Part shown: piece after piece, positions 9,910 through 18,472 of the stretch
Layout: each line of letters opens with the position of its first letter
How positions within the stretch are numbered: the first letter of the stretch is position 1
NCBI GenBank assembly: GCA_963756895.1
Contig: CAVWPI010000007.1
Span: 496,001-560,000 of the forward strand
Origin: DASUAS01 sp963756895
GTDB taxonomy: Bacteria; Actinomycetota; Acidimicrobiia; IMCC26256; DASPTH01
Length of the DNA stretch: 64,000 nucleotides
Direction of reading: 5' to 3'
Made by a program: the position numbers and the translations under genes
Notes under the pieces: generated by a model
The model's database searches: none
What the model saw: only the letters and a program-made list of their open reading frames with translations
Told to the model about the DNA's origin: nothing

Positions 9910-10419
9910 GTGCCGCGGCGCAACCTCCTCTTCCTCCTCGGGCTCGCGCTGATCGCCGGCATGTCGATCAGCGCGGTCGTCCCGGCGAGCGCCGCCGAGC
10001 TGCCGCGCACCGCGGCCCGCCGCGCGGTCGAGCGCAGCGTCCACGCCGCATACCCCGATCTCGTCTTCGGCAACGTCGCCTGCCCGAGCGGGGTCGAGCG
10101 CGCCCGCGCCGTGACGTTCACCTGCACCGTGCAGTTGCCGGGTACGTTCCTCGTCGTCGATGCCGAGCAGACCGACGGGAACGGGAGCGTCGCCCTGTCG
10201 ACACAGCAGGCCGTGATCCCGACGGCCGCGTTGCGGGACTTCGTGGCCCAGAACGCATCGCTCCCGGCGACGATCGACTGCGGGCCGGCGCCCTTCCGCG
10301 TCGCGCGCGCCACACAGGTGCTCACGTGCGGTGCCGCCCTCGCCGACGGCACGACGCGTCAGGTCGACCTCACTGTCCAGGACACCGCCGGCAACGTGAC
10401 CGTGACCGCGGTCAGGTAG
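9910..10419 (+). CDS. Secreted protein with DUF4333-like repeats
   Basis: Begins at GTG 9910 with a clear signal peptide: PRRNLLFLLGLALIAGMSI, then a hydrophobic core ending SAVVPASAAEL. The mature part of about 140 residues has two similar halves, each with a pair of cysteines (VACPSGVERARAVTFTCTVQ and IDCGPAPFRVARATQVLTCG) followed by beta strands. This is the layout of DUF4333-type domains in actinobacterial cell-envelope proteins. The function is unknown. The gene is divergent from the RDD operon and convergent with the GNAT gene. Confidence 0.7.
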   Translation: MPRRNLLFLLGLALIAGMSISAVVPASAAELPRTAARRAVERSVHAAYPDLVFGNVACPSGVERARAVTFTCTVQLPGTFLVVDAEQTDGNGSVALSTQQAVIPTAALRDFVAQNASLPATIDCGPAPFRVARATQVLTCGAALADGTTRQVDLTVQDTAGNVTVTAVR

Positions 10420-10430
10420 GCACGTTCCGT

Positions 10431-10901
10431 TCAGCCGTCCGTGAGCTCGTGGGCGAAGTAGGACGCACGTTCGCCGGAGTCGAGGTCGACGTCCGAGAAG
10501 CCGTGACGCCGGTAGAAGCGCTGGGCGTCGACGTCGCTCTCGTCGACGTTGATCTCGATCAGGCGAACGTGCCGCGACCGGCACTCCGACACGAGCAGGC
10601 CGACCAGGGCCGAGCCGATGCCCTCACTGCGTCGCTCCGGAACCACGTAGAGCTCGTCGAGCAACGCGACCGGGCCGTCATACCAGACGTTCGGTCGCAA
10701 GGTCACCAGGCCCATGCCCACGGACGTCCCGGCGAGCGCTGCGAACGTCGAGTCACCGGCGAGCAGGTCGCGCAGTCGCGCCGTGACCACGTCGACCGGC
10801 GGGGTCGGGGTGTTGAATTCCGTGTTGAAGTCGTGCAGGAGCTGCGCGAGTGCCCCGGCGTCGTCGATGGTCGCCAGCCGTACGTCGCCGGTGTGCGCCA
10901 C
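10431..10901 (-). CDS. GNAT family N-acetyltransferase
   Basis: Intact 156-residue GCN5-type acetyltransferase. The acetyl-CoA binding motif A is LLDELYVVPERRSEGIGSALVGLL, with the R-x-x-G-I-G-S core, and FYRRHGFSDVD is the conserved motif B end. Single domain, cytosolic. The acceptor cannot be predicted. It is convergent with the secreted protein before it and runs in the same direction as the DoxX gene, 19 bases apart. Confidence 0.88.
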   Translation of the reverse strand: MAHTGDVRLATIDDAGALAQLLHDFNTEFNTPTPPVDVVTARLRDLLAGDSTFAALAGTSVGMGLVTLRPNVWYDGPVALLDELYVVPERRSEGIGSALVGLLVSECRSRHVRLIEINVDESDVDAQRFYRRHGFSDVDLDSGERASYFAHELTDG

Positions 10902-10920
10902 TCGCGCAGGGTACGTCAGC

Positions 10921-11310
10921 TCAGCCGTGCTCCACGATGAGGAGCAGACCGCCGAACATCGCCGCGTTCTTCAGGAACTGCATCGTCTGCTGCGTCCGTG
11001 CCGCCTCGTCCTCCTCTTCCCAGAAGCGGTGACCCGCGAGCGTCGTCGGAATCAACGTGCCGGCGAGCGCGAGCGCCGACAGGCGCGGGAAGATGCCCAG
11101 CGCGAGGGTGACACCCGCAGCCACCTGGACCGCGCCGTTGAACTGCACGAGCTGCTCGGTGTCGGCGTCGATCCCGACCGCGTCGGCGATATCGGGCGCA
11201 ACCTTCTCGGCGCGCGGGACCTTCCCCGCGGGGTTGCGGAACGCGTCGAGGCCTCCGTACACGAACATGCCGGCGAGCAGCGGACGGGCCACGAAGCTGG
11301 TGATGTGCAT
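10921..11310 (-). CDS. DoxX family membrane protein
   Basis: The 129 residues form four hydrophobic helices: RPLLAGMFVYGGLDAFRNPA, AVQVAAGVTLALGIFPRLSA, LALAGTLIPTTLAGHRFW, and QFLKNAAMFGGLLLIVEHG. The R-P-L-L-A-x-x-F-x-x-G-G opening and the LIPTT and LKNxAMFGGLLL phrases are DoxX signatures. Members are linked to oxidoreductase complexes and to redox homeostasis in mycobacteria. The start at ATG 11310 is preceded, six bases away, by TAGACC, a weaker -10-like hexamer. It is divergent from the SDR gene. Confidence 0.88.
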   Translation of the reverse strand: MHITSFVARPLLAGMFVYGGLDAFRNPAGKVPRAEKVAPDIADAVGIDADTEQLVQFNGAVQVAAGVTLALGIFPRLSALALAGTLIPTTLAGHRFWEEEDEAARTQQTMQFLKNAAMFGGLLLIVEHG

Positions 11311-11356
11311 GGCGCCGGTCTACCCCAAACGGGTGGCGGTCGATGCCGGCCGTAGT

Positions 11357-11362
11357 TAGTCT
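11357..11362 (+). promoter_or_regulatory. -10 hexamer TAGTCT of a leaderless promoter (SDR at 11370)
   Basis: TAGTCT ends seven bases before ATG 11370 with no ribosome binding site between. Confidence 0.6.
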
Positions 11363-11369
11363 CCGTCCA

Positions 11370-12192
11370 ATGGACGATGTTCTGGGATACGAAGGCAAGC
11401 ACGCGGTCGTCACCGGCGCCGCCTCGGGCATGGGCGAGCAGGTGGCGCGCATCTGCCACGAGCTCGGCGCCAACGTCACCGCGCTCGACCTCAAGCCGGT
11501 GTCCACGCCGGTGAAGACGTCGATCACCCTCGATCTGCTCGATCACAGCGTCGATCGACGCGGTCGTGGAGCAGATCGACGGTCCGATCGATGCGGTGTT
11601 CAGCTGCGCCGGTCTCCCCGGTCCGCCCTTCACCGATCTGCAGACCGGGATCGTGAACTTCGTGGGCGCCCGCACGCTCATGGACGGGCTGCTCCCGAAG
11701 ACCCCCGAGGGCGGTGCCGTGGCGTGCATCGCGTCGGGCGCGGGCGTCGGCTGGCAGCAGGAGCTCGTGAACTACGCGCCGCTGCTCGCGACCGAGACCT
11801 TCGAGGAAGGTGTCGCGTGGTGCGAGGCCAACCCGGAGGTCGCGTTCCCGATGGGCGGGTACCGGATGTCCAAGGTCGTGATGAACCAGTGGGTCGCGGC
11901 GACGTGCTCGAAGTACGGCGAGAAGGGTGTGCGGCTCAACTGCCTCAATCCCGGCCCCACCAAGACCGCGATGATGCCGGCGTTCGAGGAAGCCGCGGGC
12001 AAGGACGTGGTCGAGAACGCGCTCGGCGTGATCCACCGGTACTCGGATCCGTCGGAGCAGGCGTGGCCGATGGTGTGCCTCAACAGCCCGCGCTTCAGCT
12101 ACGTCACCGGCGAGGCGCTCTGGGTCGACGGCGGGTTCCTCGGCATGCTCTCCACCGGCACCCACCCCGGCTTCAACTTCGACGCCGTCTGA
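11370..12192 (+). CDS. SDR oxidoreductase, coniferyl-alcohol/3-alpha-hydroxysteroid dehydrogenase type (one frame change)
   Basis: NAD(P)-dependent short-chain dehydrogenase of about 273 residues. The cofactor site is VVTGAASGMGEQVARI (TGxxxGxG), followed by VTALDLKPV. One extra base near 11549 (DLLDHS to SIDAVVEQIDG) connects the halves. FSCAGLPGPP replaces the usual NNAG, GAVACIASGAG supplies the catalytic Ser, and YRMSKVVMN the YxxxK pair. The long insert around QELVNYAPLLATETFEEG, before the tyrosine, is typical of the coniferyl-alcohol dehydrogenase/3-alpha-HSD branch. It has its own leaderless-type promoter. Confidence 0.85.
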
Positions 12193-12252
12193 CGCACGCT
12201 CTTTACGCGGCTTTCCTCCGCTGCTTGACTCTCCCCGACGGGGGAGGCAGGC

Positions 12253-15012
12253 GTGGCAGTCGCGCCGGAGTTCCTGACGTTCCTGTTCACGGACCTCGAG
12301 GGATCGACCGCGCTCTGGGAACGGCATCCGGCAGCGATGGAGCGGTTGCTGCGCGCCACGACGAGGTGTTGCGCGCCGCGGTCGACGGATTCGGTGGCCG
12401 TGTCGTCAAGAGCACCGGCGACGGCCTCCATGCCGTCTTCCGCTCACCCCGCGACGCGGTGCGCGCTGCCGTCGACGGGCAGAAGGCGCTCGCCGACGCC
12501 GACTGGGGTGACGGCATCGAGCTCCGCGTGCGGATGGGCGTCCATGCCGGCGAGGCCGCCCAACGTGACGGCGACTGGTACGGCACCGAGGTGAACCGCG
12601 CCGCCCGCGTGATGTCGGTCGCCAACGGCGGCCAGGTGGTGTGCACGCGCATCGTCGAAGAGCTCGTGCGCGACGACTTCGACCTCGTCGACCTCGGTGA
12701 TCACCGACTTCGTGATCTCCAGAGCACGGTGCACCTCTTCCAGGTCGAGATCCCCGGTGCACCGGCGGTACACCCGCCGCTTCGTTCGATCGATGTCCAC
12801 CCCACCAACCTGCCCTACGAGCTCAGCAGCTTCATCGGGCGCGAACACGAGCTGGCCGACATCGAAGCGCGGCTGCTCGAGTCTCGCTTGGTGACGATCG
12901 CCGGAGTGGGTGGCGTGGGGAAGACGCGACTCGCCCTCCAGGTTGGCGCAGCCGTCGCACCCGATCATCCCGACGGAGTGTGGCTCTGCGAGCTCGCGCC
13001 GGTCGACGATCCGGACGACCTCCAAGACGCCGTGGCCGCCGCGGTGCGCTACAGCCCGCCGCCGGTCGTGCCGGTCGCGGTGGGCCTGCAGCAGCACCTC
13101 GAGCACAAACGCCTGCTGCTCGTCCTCGACAACTGCGAGCACCTCGTCGGTGCGGTGGCCGCGTTCGTGACAGAGACGGTCGGGCGCGCCGCCGGGATCT
13201 CCGTTCTCGCCACCAGTCGCGAGGCGCTCGGCGTGCGCGGCGAGCACATCTTCCCGCTGCCGTCGATGTCGCTGCCGTCCACATCCGACGCACCGACCGT
13301 CCTGGGATCCGAGGCCGGTGCGCTCTTCGCCTCCCGCGCTCGCGAGGCAGGTGGCGAGCTCACCCTCGACGAGCGGAACTCGCGCCGCGATCCAGGCGTT
13401 GTGTACGCGTCTCGACGGGATCCCACTCGCGATCGAGCTGGCTGCGGCGCAAACCGCCTTGATGACGCCGGTCGAGATCGAGCGGCGCCTGGATCGCCAA
13501 TTCAAGGCCGCCACCGGCGGTCGTCGCGGCGCGATGGAACGTCACCAGACGCTGCGTGCGGCGATCGACTGGTCGTACGAGTTGCTCACTCCCGGCGCCC
13601 GAGCCCTGCTCGCACGACTCTCGGTGTGCGTCGGTGGTTTCGATCTCGAAGCCGCCGATGCACTGGGAGCGGGCATCGAGGTTGCCGGGGCCGACGCCTT
13701 CGATCTGCTCCGCGAGCTGGTCGGGAAGTCGCTCGTCGAACGCTACGAGGCGAACGCCAACACGCGCTACCGGCTCCTGGAGATGATCCGTCAGTACGCG
13801 GCCGAGCGGCTCGACCAGTCGGGCGACACCGACAAGGCACGAGACCTGCACGCCGCGCACCACGCCCGCCGGCTCGTGCAGCTCGCAGGCGACGTGGCCA
13901 GCGACGACGAGTACGAGGTCCTCGACGTCCTCGGGATCGAGACGCCGAACATCGCGGCGGGGCTCAAGTGGTGGCTGTCGACGGACCGGATCGCCGACGT
14001 GCTCGGATGCTTCGGGGACACGCCGTACTTCGACGGCTTCGCCACTCCCACGGTCACGCTCGACGAGCTGACGCCGATCGCACGAGCCGCCGTCGACGCC
14101 GCCGGGTCCGAGCAGCTCCGCGGGTTCGCGGAAGCGTGCATGTTCGCGTGCTTCCTCGCCTTCCTCGTCGGAGACATCGACGACTACCGCAGGCTCACGA
14201 TCCGTGCCGGGGCGGTCGGCGACTCGGTCGCCGAGGGCGTCACCGCCTCGTGCCTCGCGATGTTCGAGGGAGACATCAAGCTCGCCTCCCAGCACGCTGC
14301 TCGCGCTTCGGAGCTCGCCCGCGATGCGGACTCGCAGTTGGTCGTGTGGACGCTCGCCCACCAGGCGGTCATGGAGAGCACGGTCGAGCACGCGTCGACC
14401 GGCGACGTCCCACCGATCGCCGCGAGCCACGCCGACGAAGCCCTGCGGATCGCGCGGGCGGCGCCGGGCACCGTTGTGCTCCAGTACCCGCTGCTCGCGG
14501 TGGCGACCTGCTCCCTGCTGGCCGCGGACCCGTTGGGATCCGACGCCGCGCGCGGGCTCGCCGCGGCCGACGAGGTCATGGCGATCGATCGAACCCAACG
14601 ACAGTTCTGGTCGACCACCGTCGGGTCAGCGGCGGCGAACTCGCTCGCGTCGCGAGGCGATGCCGTGGACCAGCTCGTCCAGTGGGGTTCGATCCTCCGC
14701 GATCACCACGAGCACGAGGAGCTCTTCATGTTCGTCATCCTCCTCGCCAGCATCAGCGAGGCGATGGTCGACCCGGAGCCAACCCTTGCGGTCGATCTCG
14801 CCGCGATCGCCGAATGTGGGGTGATCGCACCGACCGCGACGTTCACCGTCTTCCCGAAACTCATCCAGCGTGCGGCCGAGGATCCCGAGATGATCGCGGC
14901 GGCCCGGGCGCGAGCGATGCGGATGACACGCGACGAGGCGTGCGACTTCGTGTTCGACGGCATCGAAGCGGTGCTGAAGGCTCGGGGCCTCGCTACGGCG
15001 GCCGAGGACTGA
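12253..15012 (+). CDS. Class III adenylate/guanylate cyclase fused to an NB-type ATPase regulator (two frame changes)
   Basis: Reconstructed protein of about 919 residues from GTG 12253, preceded by GGGGAGG. Residues 1-165 form a class III cyclase domain: FLFTDLEGSTALWERHP, FGGRVVKSTGDGLHAVF, GVHAGEAAQRDGDWYG and VNRAARVMSVANGGQ. The metal Asp pair is present (FTDLEGST and STGDG). A one-base deletion near 12352 (LLARHDEV expected) separates its first 35 residues. An NB-ARC/STAND ATPase follows: IAGVGGVGKTRLALQV (P-loop), LLLVLDNCEHLV (Walker B) and ATSREALGVRGE. One extra base near 13383 leads to LDGIPLAIELAAA, the GxP motif, and a helical repeat region to the end. No LuxR-type HTH is seen at the C-terminus. 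Mycobacterial relatives of this architecture are signal-transducing regulators. Confidence 0.85.
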
Positions 15013-15013
15013 C

Positions 15014-15934
15014 CTACTTGACCTTCACCGAGGTCTGCAGCGCGCCGGCGCCGAGCTTGGCGCTTGCGCCCGTCGCCACGGTGCCGCGGATGAACACCGC
15101 GACGAAGTCACGACTGTCCGGGCTGAGGTAGCGGTTGGCGCCGGTTGCGCCGTAGAGGCCGTTGCCGTGCGCGATGTTGTCGGGTCCCACGTCGTACGAG
15201 TTGAAGCCGACCCAATCGGGGTTGATGTCCAGCTCCATGCCGCGGACTGCGCCCGCCGCGATCAGCGCGTTGGCGAGGTCGAGCGGGCTCACGCGTCCGC
15301 CGGCCCACACCAGTCCGCCGTTGGCGTCGACACCCACGCCACCACGCGTGGTCGCGACGCCGGCGACCGACGCGCCCCACGCACCCGGGTTCGACGCGGC
15401 CGCGGTCGGCGCGCCACCGTCGACCAGCATGCCGAGGTTCTGGCGCAGCGCGACGACCTGCTTGTTCGGGTCGTTGTCACGCCCCCACGCACCGACGGTG
15501 TAGCTGCCGTCCTCGTACCCGATCAGCGAGGCCTCGCCCCCGACCGGGCTGCGATAGGACGCGCCGAACGCGATCACGCCACCGTCGAAGTCGCCCCATT
15601 TGAACCCGCCGTTGAACGACGACACCAGGAACGGCTGCTGCTCGGCGGCGACCTGGCCGCCCCACGGCGAGCCGAGTGGATCGCCGGTGCCGGGCACCAC
15701 CGCGAGTCGCGTCAGCTGCGGATCCATCCACGTCACGAACGCGCCGTTGGCGGACCCGGTGTAGAGCACGGAGCGCCCGAGGGCCTGCCGTCCGGCTGGG
15801 CTCCAGGCCACCGAACCACCGGGCCCCGGCGGGGGTGCGGGATCGGCCGCGGGCGCAGGCGCGGCGGCACCCAGCGCGAGTGCGGCGAAGGTGACCGCCA
15901 CCGCGGCGACGCGGACGAGGTGAGGACGAAGCAC
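15014..15934 (-). CDS. Secreted phosphodiester glycosidase (NAGPA-like) domain protein
   Basis: Starts at GTG 15934 with a signal peptide (LRPHLVRVAAVAVTFAALAL, then GAAAPAPA). The mature domain of about 270 residues carries FNGGFKWGDFDGGVIAFG, GEASLIGYEDGSYTVGAWGR, RQNLGMLVDGG, GLVWAGGRVSPLDLANALI and GMELDINPDWVGFNSYD. The pattern of a Gly-rich repeated beta fold with an Asn-Gly-Gly early motif and a final E-x-D-x-N phrase matches the phosphodiester glycosidase family that uncovers GlcNAc-1-phosphodiesters. In bacteria these proteins are thought to act on envelope polymers. A CAGACT hexamer lies seven bases before the start. It is convergent with the cyclase gene, one base apart. Confidence 0.75.
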   Translation of the reverse strand: MLRPHLVRVAAVAVTFAALALGAAAPAPAADPAPPPGPGGSVAWSPAGRQALGRSVLYTGSANGAFVTWMDPQLTRLAVVPGTGDPLGSPWGGQVAAEQQPFLVSSFNGGFKWGDFDGGVIAFGASYRSPVGGEASLIGYEDGSYTVGAWGRDNDPNKQVVALRQNLGMLVDGGAPTAAASNPGAWGASVAGVATTRGGVGVDANGGLVWAGGRVSPLDLANALIAAGAVRGMELDINPDWVGFNSYDVGPDNIAHGNGLYGATGANRYLSPDSRDFVAVFIRGTVATGASAKLGAGALQTSVKVK

Positions 15935-16027
15935 GGCGGGCAGTCTGCCCGCTCCCGGGTTCGGAGTGGAGTCGGTAGGACCCGAGGGCGGCAGCTCGGT
16001 ATGCACGACATGCGGCCCGGCACTCCG

Positions 16028-16033
16028 TAACCT
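16028..16033 (+). promoter_or_regulatory. -10 hexamer TAACCT (coiled-coil gene)
   Basis: TAACCT ends nine bases before ATG 16043, and no Shine-Dalgarno sequence is seen. Confidence 0.55.
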
Positions 16034-16042
16034 GGGTTCACC

Positions 16043-17251
16043 ATGACGAAGCCCCAGCACGCCGGTAAGGGCGGTAGTCCGAAGAAGCAGATCAAGCGGC
16101 TGCGCCGCAAGGCCGTCGCCACGCTTCGCCAGGCTCGCCTCACCGCGCAGCTCGAACTCGTCAGCGCCGACGCGGAAGCCGCGCGGATCCGAGAGACCGC
16201 GTTGGCGGCGGCGGCGGAGGAGACCGCGGCGATCAGGGCCGACGCGCAGACCGAGGTCGCGCGCATCGTGGAACAGGGCCGTACCGACGCCGCAGCCGCC
16301 GCGAGCGCAGTCGCGGCCGAGCACCGCAACGCCGCCGAGGCCGAGGCACGCGCCGTGCTCGCCGAAGCCGAGCTGAAAGCGGCGCGCATCACCCGCGACG
16401 CCGAGATCGAGGCGCGCTCTCGTCGCGACCAGATCGTCGCCGACGCGATGCAGGAAGCGGTGACCATCCGCAGCGCGGCGCACGACGAGGTCACTGGGTT
16501 CCTGCGACGACTCGACGAGGAGCGGTCGCAACTGCTCGAGTCGGCGCGCGAGGAAGCCGCACAGGTCATGGCCGACGCACGCGCCGCATCGGCCACCGAC
16601 GCGGCTCGGCTGCGCGACGCAGCCGAGCAGGAGATGGAGCGCAAGTCGGCCGAGGTCGTCGAGCGGGCCACCGTGGAGGGACGCGAGATCGTGGCGCGTG
16701 CCGAGGCGGAGGCCACGGCAACGCGCGAGGAAGCCGAAGCGATCGCGACCGCGGCGAAGGTCGCCGCCGACACGACACCGTCGGTGAAGCCCTCGACACC
16801 GAGTCCCGAGCCGCCGAGTGCACCTGCCGCCTCCGTTGCCGCAGGTCTGTCGTCGGCGCCCGACCCCGCCCCCGATCTCCCGACGCTGGCGACCGCCGCG
16901 TCGCGCCGCCCGGCGGTCCCGGTCGCCGGTACCGGCACGGTCGTGTCGGCGTCGATCACCGAGGTCCGCTGGCGGGCCGACAGCCCGACCGACACCGAGG
17001 ACGCCAACGGAACCAACGGCCCCCTCACCAACGGCACCAATGGGACCCACACGAACGGGACGAACGGGACCCACAAGAACGGCACCGCAGCCGCGTCGGC
17101 CCCCGCCGCGCCGATGGAGGCGCCGGACACGAGCGCCGACGACCAGGCCACCGTGTCCGTCCCGGACCGGGCGCAGCCCGCCGGCGAGAAGGCCGCCGCC
17201 GTCCAGCCGTCGCCGAAGAGGCGGCGCTGGTTCTTCGGACGCGGGAAGTAG
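16043..17251 (+). CDS. Long coiled-coil protein with Asn-Gly-Thr repeat linker and basic tail
   Basis: Intact, 402 residues, no named family that I can assign. After a basic N-terminus (MTKPQHAGKGGSPKKQIKRL) there is an uninterrupted Ala/Glu/Arg-rich coiled coil from about residue 25 to 245, similar in composition to DivIVA-like or ATP-synthase-b-like proteins. A Pro/Ala/Ser-rich region follows. Residues about 318-350 hold a cluster of Asn-Gly-Thr units (NGTNGPLTNGTNGTHTNGT and onward). The protein ends with KRRRWFFGRGK, a basic-aromatic tail that could bind membrane. No signal peptide. It may be a cytoskeletal or polar scaffold, which is inference from composition only. Confidence 0.8.
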   Translation: MTKPQHAGKGGSPKKQIKRLRRKAVATLRQARLTAQLELVSADAEAARIRETALAAAAEETAAIRADAQTEVARIVEQGRTDAAAAASAVAAEHRNAAEAEARAVLAEAELKAARITRDAEIEARSRRDQIVADAMQEAVTIRSAAHDEVTGFLRRLDEERSQLLESAREEAAQVMADARAASATDAARLRDAAEQEMERKSAEVVERATVEGREIVARAEAEATATREEAEAIATAAKVAADTTPSVKPSTPSPEPPSAPAASVAAGLSSAPDPAPDLPTLATAASRRPAVPVAGTGTVVSASITEVRWRADSPTDTEDANGTNGPLTNGTNGTHTNGTNGTHKNGTAAASAPAAPMEAPDTSADDQATVSVPDRAQPAGEKAAAVQPSPKRRRWFFGRGK

Positions 17252-17257
17252 CTCCGC

Positions 17258-18061
17258 TCAGTCGGCGAAGCGGCCGGGCCGCTGCTCGAGGTTGGCGACC
17301 ACCGCCTCGAGTTGGTTCTTCGAACCGATCATCCCCTCGGTCTGATCGCGTTCTTCGCGCACGCCGTCGTGGAACGAGAGCGTCCACGACGCGTCGACGA
17401 GTCGCTTCATCACTTTGATCGCGTCGGGGTTGCGCGACGCGATCTCGCGGGCGAGGTCGAGCGCGGTCGCGCGCGGATCGTCGCTCAGCCGGGTGACGAG
17501 ACCCAACGCGTGCGCCTCGGTGCCGGTCACCACGCGCGCCGTGAACATCAGGTCCTTGGCCACGTCGGGCCCGACGAGTCGCGGGAGCAGCTGCGTGCCG
17601 CACATGTCGGGCACGATCCCCCACTTGATCTCGAACACGCCGAGCTGCGCGTCCGGCGCCACCACGCGCAGATCGGCGCCGAGAGCGAGCTGGAAGCCGC
17701 CCCCGATGGCGACGCCGTGCACCGCCGCGATCACCGGCGGCGCCATGTCGACCCACACGCGCACCGCCTGCACGGCCTCGACGCGGATCGCGCCCGAGGT
17801 GGAGCCGGCTCCACCCTCCGGGTTCGGCTCGCGGTCGGCCATCGCCGAGAACAGCGACGTGTCGAGTCCGGCGCAGAACGCCTTGCCGTCGCCCGACACC
17901 ACGACCGCACGCACCGAGCGGTCGTCGGCGATCTGTTCACCTGCCGCGATGATCGCCTGGAACATCCGGCGGTCGAGCGCGTTGCGCTTGTCGGCCCGCA
18001 CGAGGCGGACGTCGGCGACCCCGTCCTCGACGGTGACGGTGACGCGCTCGGGGTCGGACAC
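17258..18061 (-). CDS. Enoyl-CoA hydratase/isomerase (crotonase) family protein
   Basis: Crotonase of about 267 residues. VRLVRADKRNALDRRMF is the N-terminal signature, GKAFCAGLDTSLF gives the first oxyanion-hole region, and IAAVHGVAIGGGFQLALGAD the second (GxxxGGG). The usual catalytic glutamates of true hydratases are not both evident; EIKWGIVPDM occupies the first region, so an isomerase or hydrolase role is possible. I place the start at GTG 18061. A TTG at 18070 in frame would overlap the stop of the upstream gene (TTGA), so translation is coupled to it either way. It is convergent with the coiled-coil gene. Confidence 0.85.
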   Translation of the reverse strand: MSDPERVTVTVEDGVADVRLVRADKRNALDRRMFQAIIAAGEQIADDRSVRAVVVSGDGKAFCAGLDTSLFSAMADREPNPEGGAGSTSGAIRVEAVQAVRVWVDMAPPVIAAVHGVAIGGGFQLALGADLRVVAPDAQLGVFEIKWGIVPDMCGTQLLPRLVGPDVAKDLMFTARVVTGTEAHALGLVTRLSDDPRATALDLAREIASRNPDAIKVMKRLVDASWTLSFHDGVREERDQTEGMIGSKNQLEAVVANLEQRPGRFAD

Positions 18062-18066
18062 TGCGC

Positions 18067-18393
18067 TCAATCGAGCAGTTCGTAGATCACGAACGACGGG
18101 GTGGGGTCCATCTCCATGGCGTCGCTCATGTGCATGCTGCCGTCGGCGAAGCGCTGTGCGAGCACGGGCATGACCGAGTCCAGGTCTTCGACGTCGAGCT
18201 CGTAGACCGCGCAGTACTGGTGGGCACCGTCGGGCGGCGGCGCGGCATCGCTCGCCTTGAACCGACGCGCCGCGGTGATCCCGGGGATGTCGAGCACCTC
18301 GGGAAGATGCGTGTTCGTGTACCAGTCGTTGTACTCGTCCTCGCGTTCGGGCGTCGACGGCCTCGACTGCACGAACATGATCGCCTTGGGCAT
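18067..18393 (-). CDS. Small dimeric alpha-beta barrel (EthD/DUF4286-like) protein
   Basis: Start at ATG 18393 with a strong ribosome binding sequence (GAGGGGG) six bases upstream; the longer frame to 18441 is not needed. The 108 residues begin PKAIMFVQSRPSTPERED, then EYNDWYTNTHLPEVLDIPG, a signature of ferredoxin-like dimeric barrel proteins that bind aromatic or polyketide substrates, then ARRFKAS and YCAVYELDVEDLDS. The stop overlaps the start of the crotonase gene, so the two probably act on one pathway. A related WYEHDHF motif appears in the gene at 42005. The substrate is unknown. Confidence 0.75.
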   Translation of the reverse strand: MPKAIMFVQSRPSTPEREDEYNDWYTNTHLPEVLDIPGITAARRFKASDAAPPPDGAHQYCAVYELDVEDLDSVMPVLAQRFADGSMHMSDAMEMDPTPSFVIYELLD

Positions 18394-18460
18394 CGGTCCC
18401 CCTCGGTGTGATGGTCGCGCCACCCTAAACCGATGCGGCACCCGGCGGCGACGGCACCGG

Positions 18461-18466
18461 TAGCCT
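18461..18466 (+). promoter_or_regulatory. -10 hexamer TAGCCT (secreted protein at 18473)
   Basis: TAGCCT is followed six bases later by ATC in the frame of the signal peptide. ATG and GTG are absent at that spot, so either the start is unusual or the sequence has an error there. Confidence 0.5.
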
Positions 18467-18472
18467 CACGCC

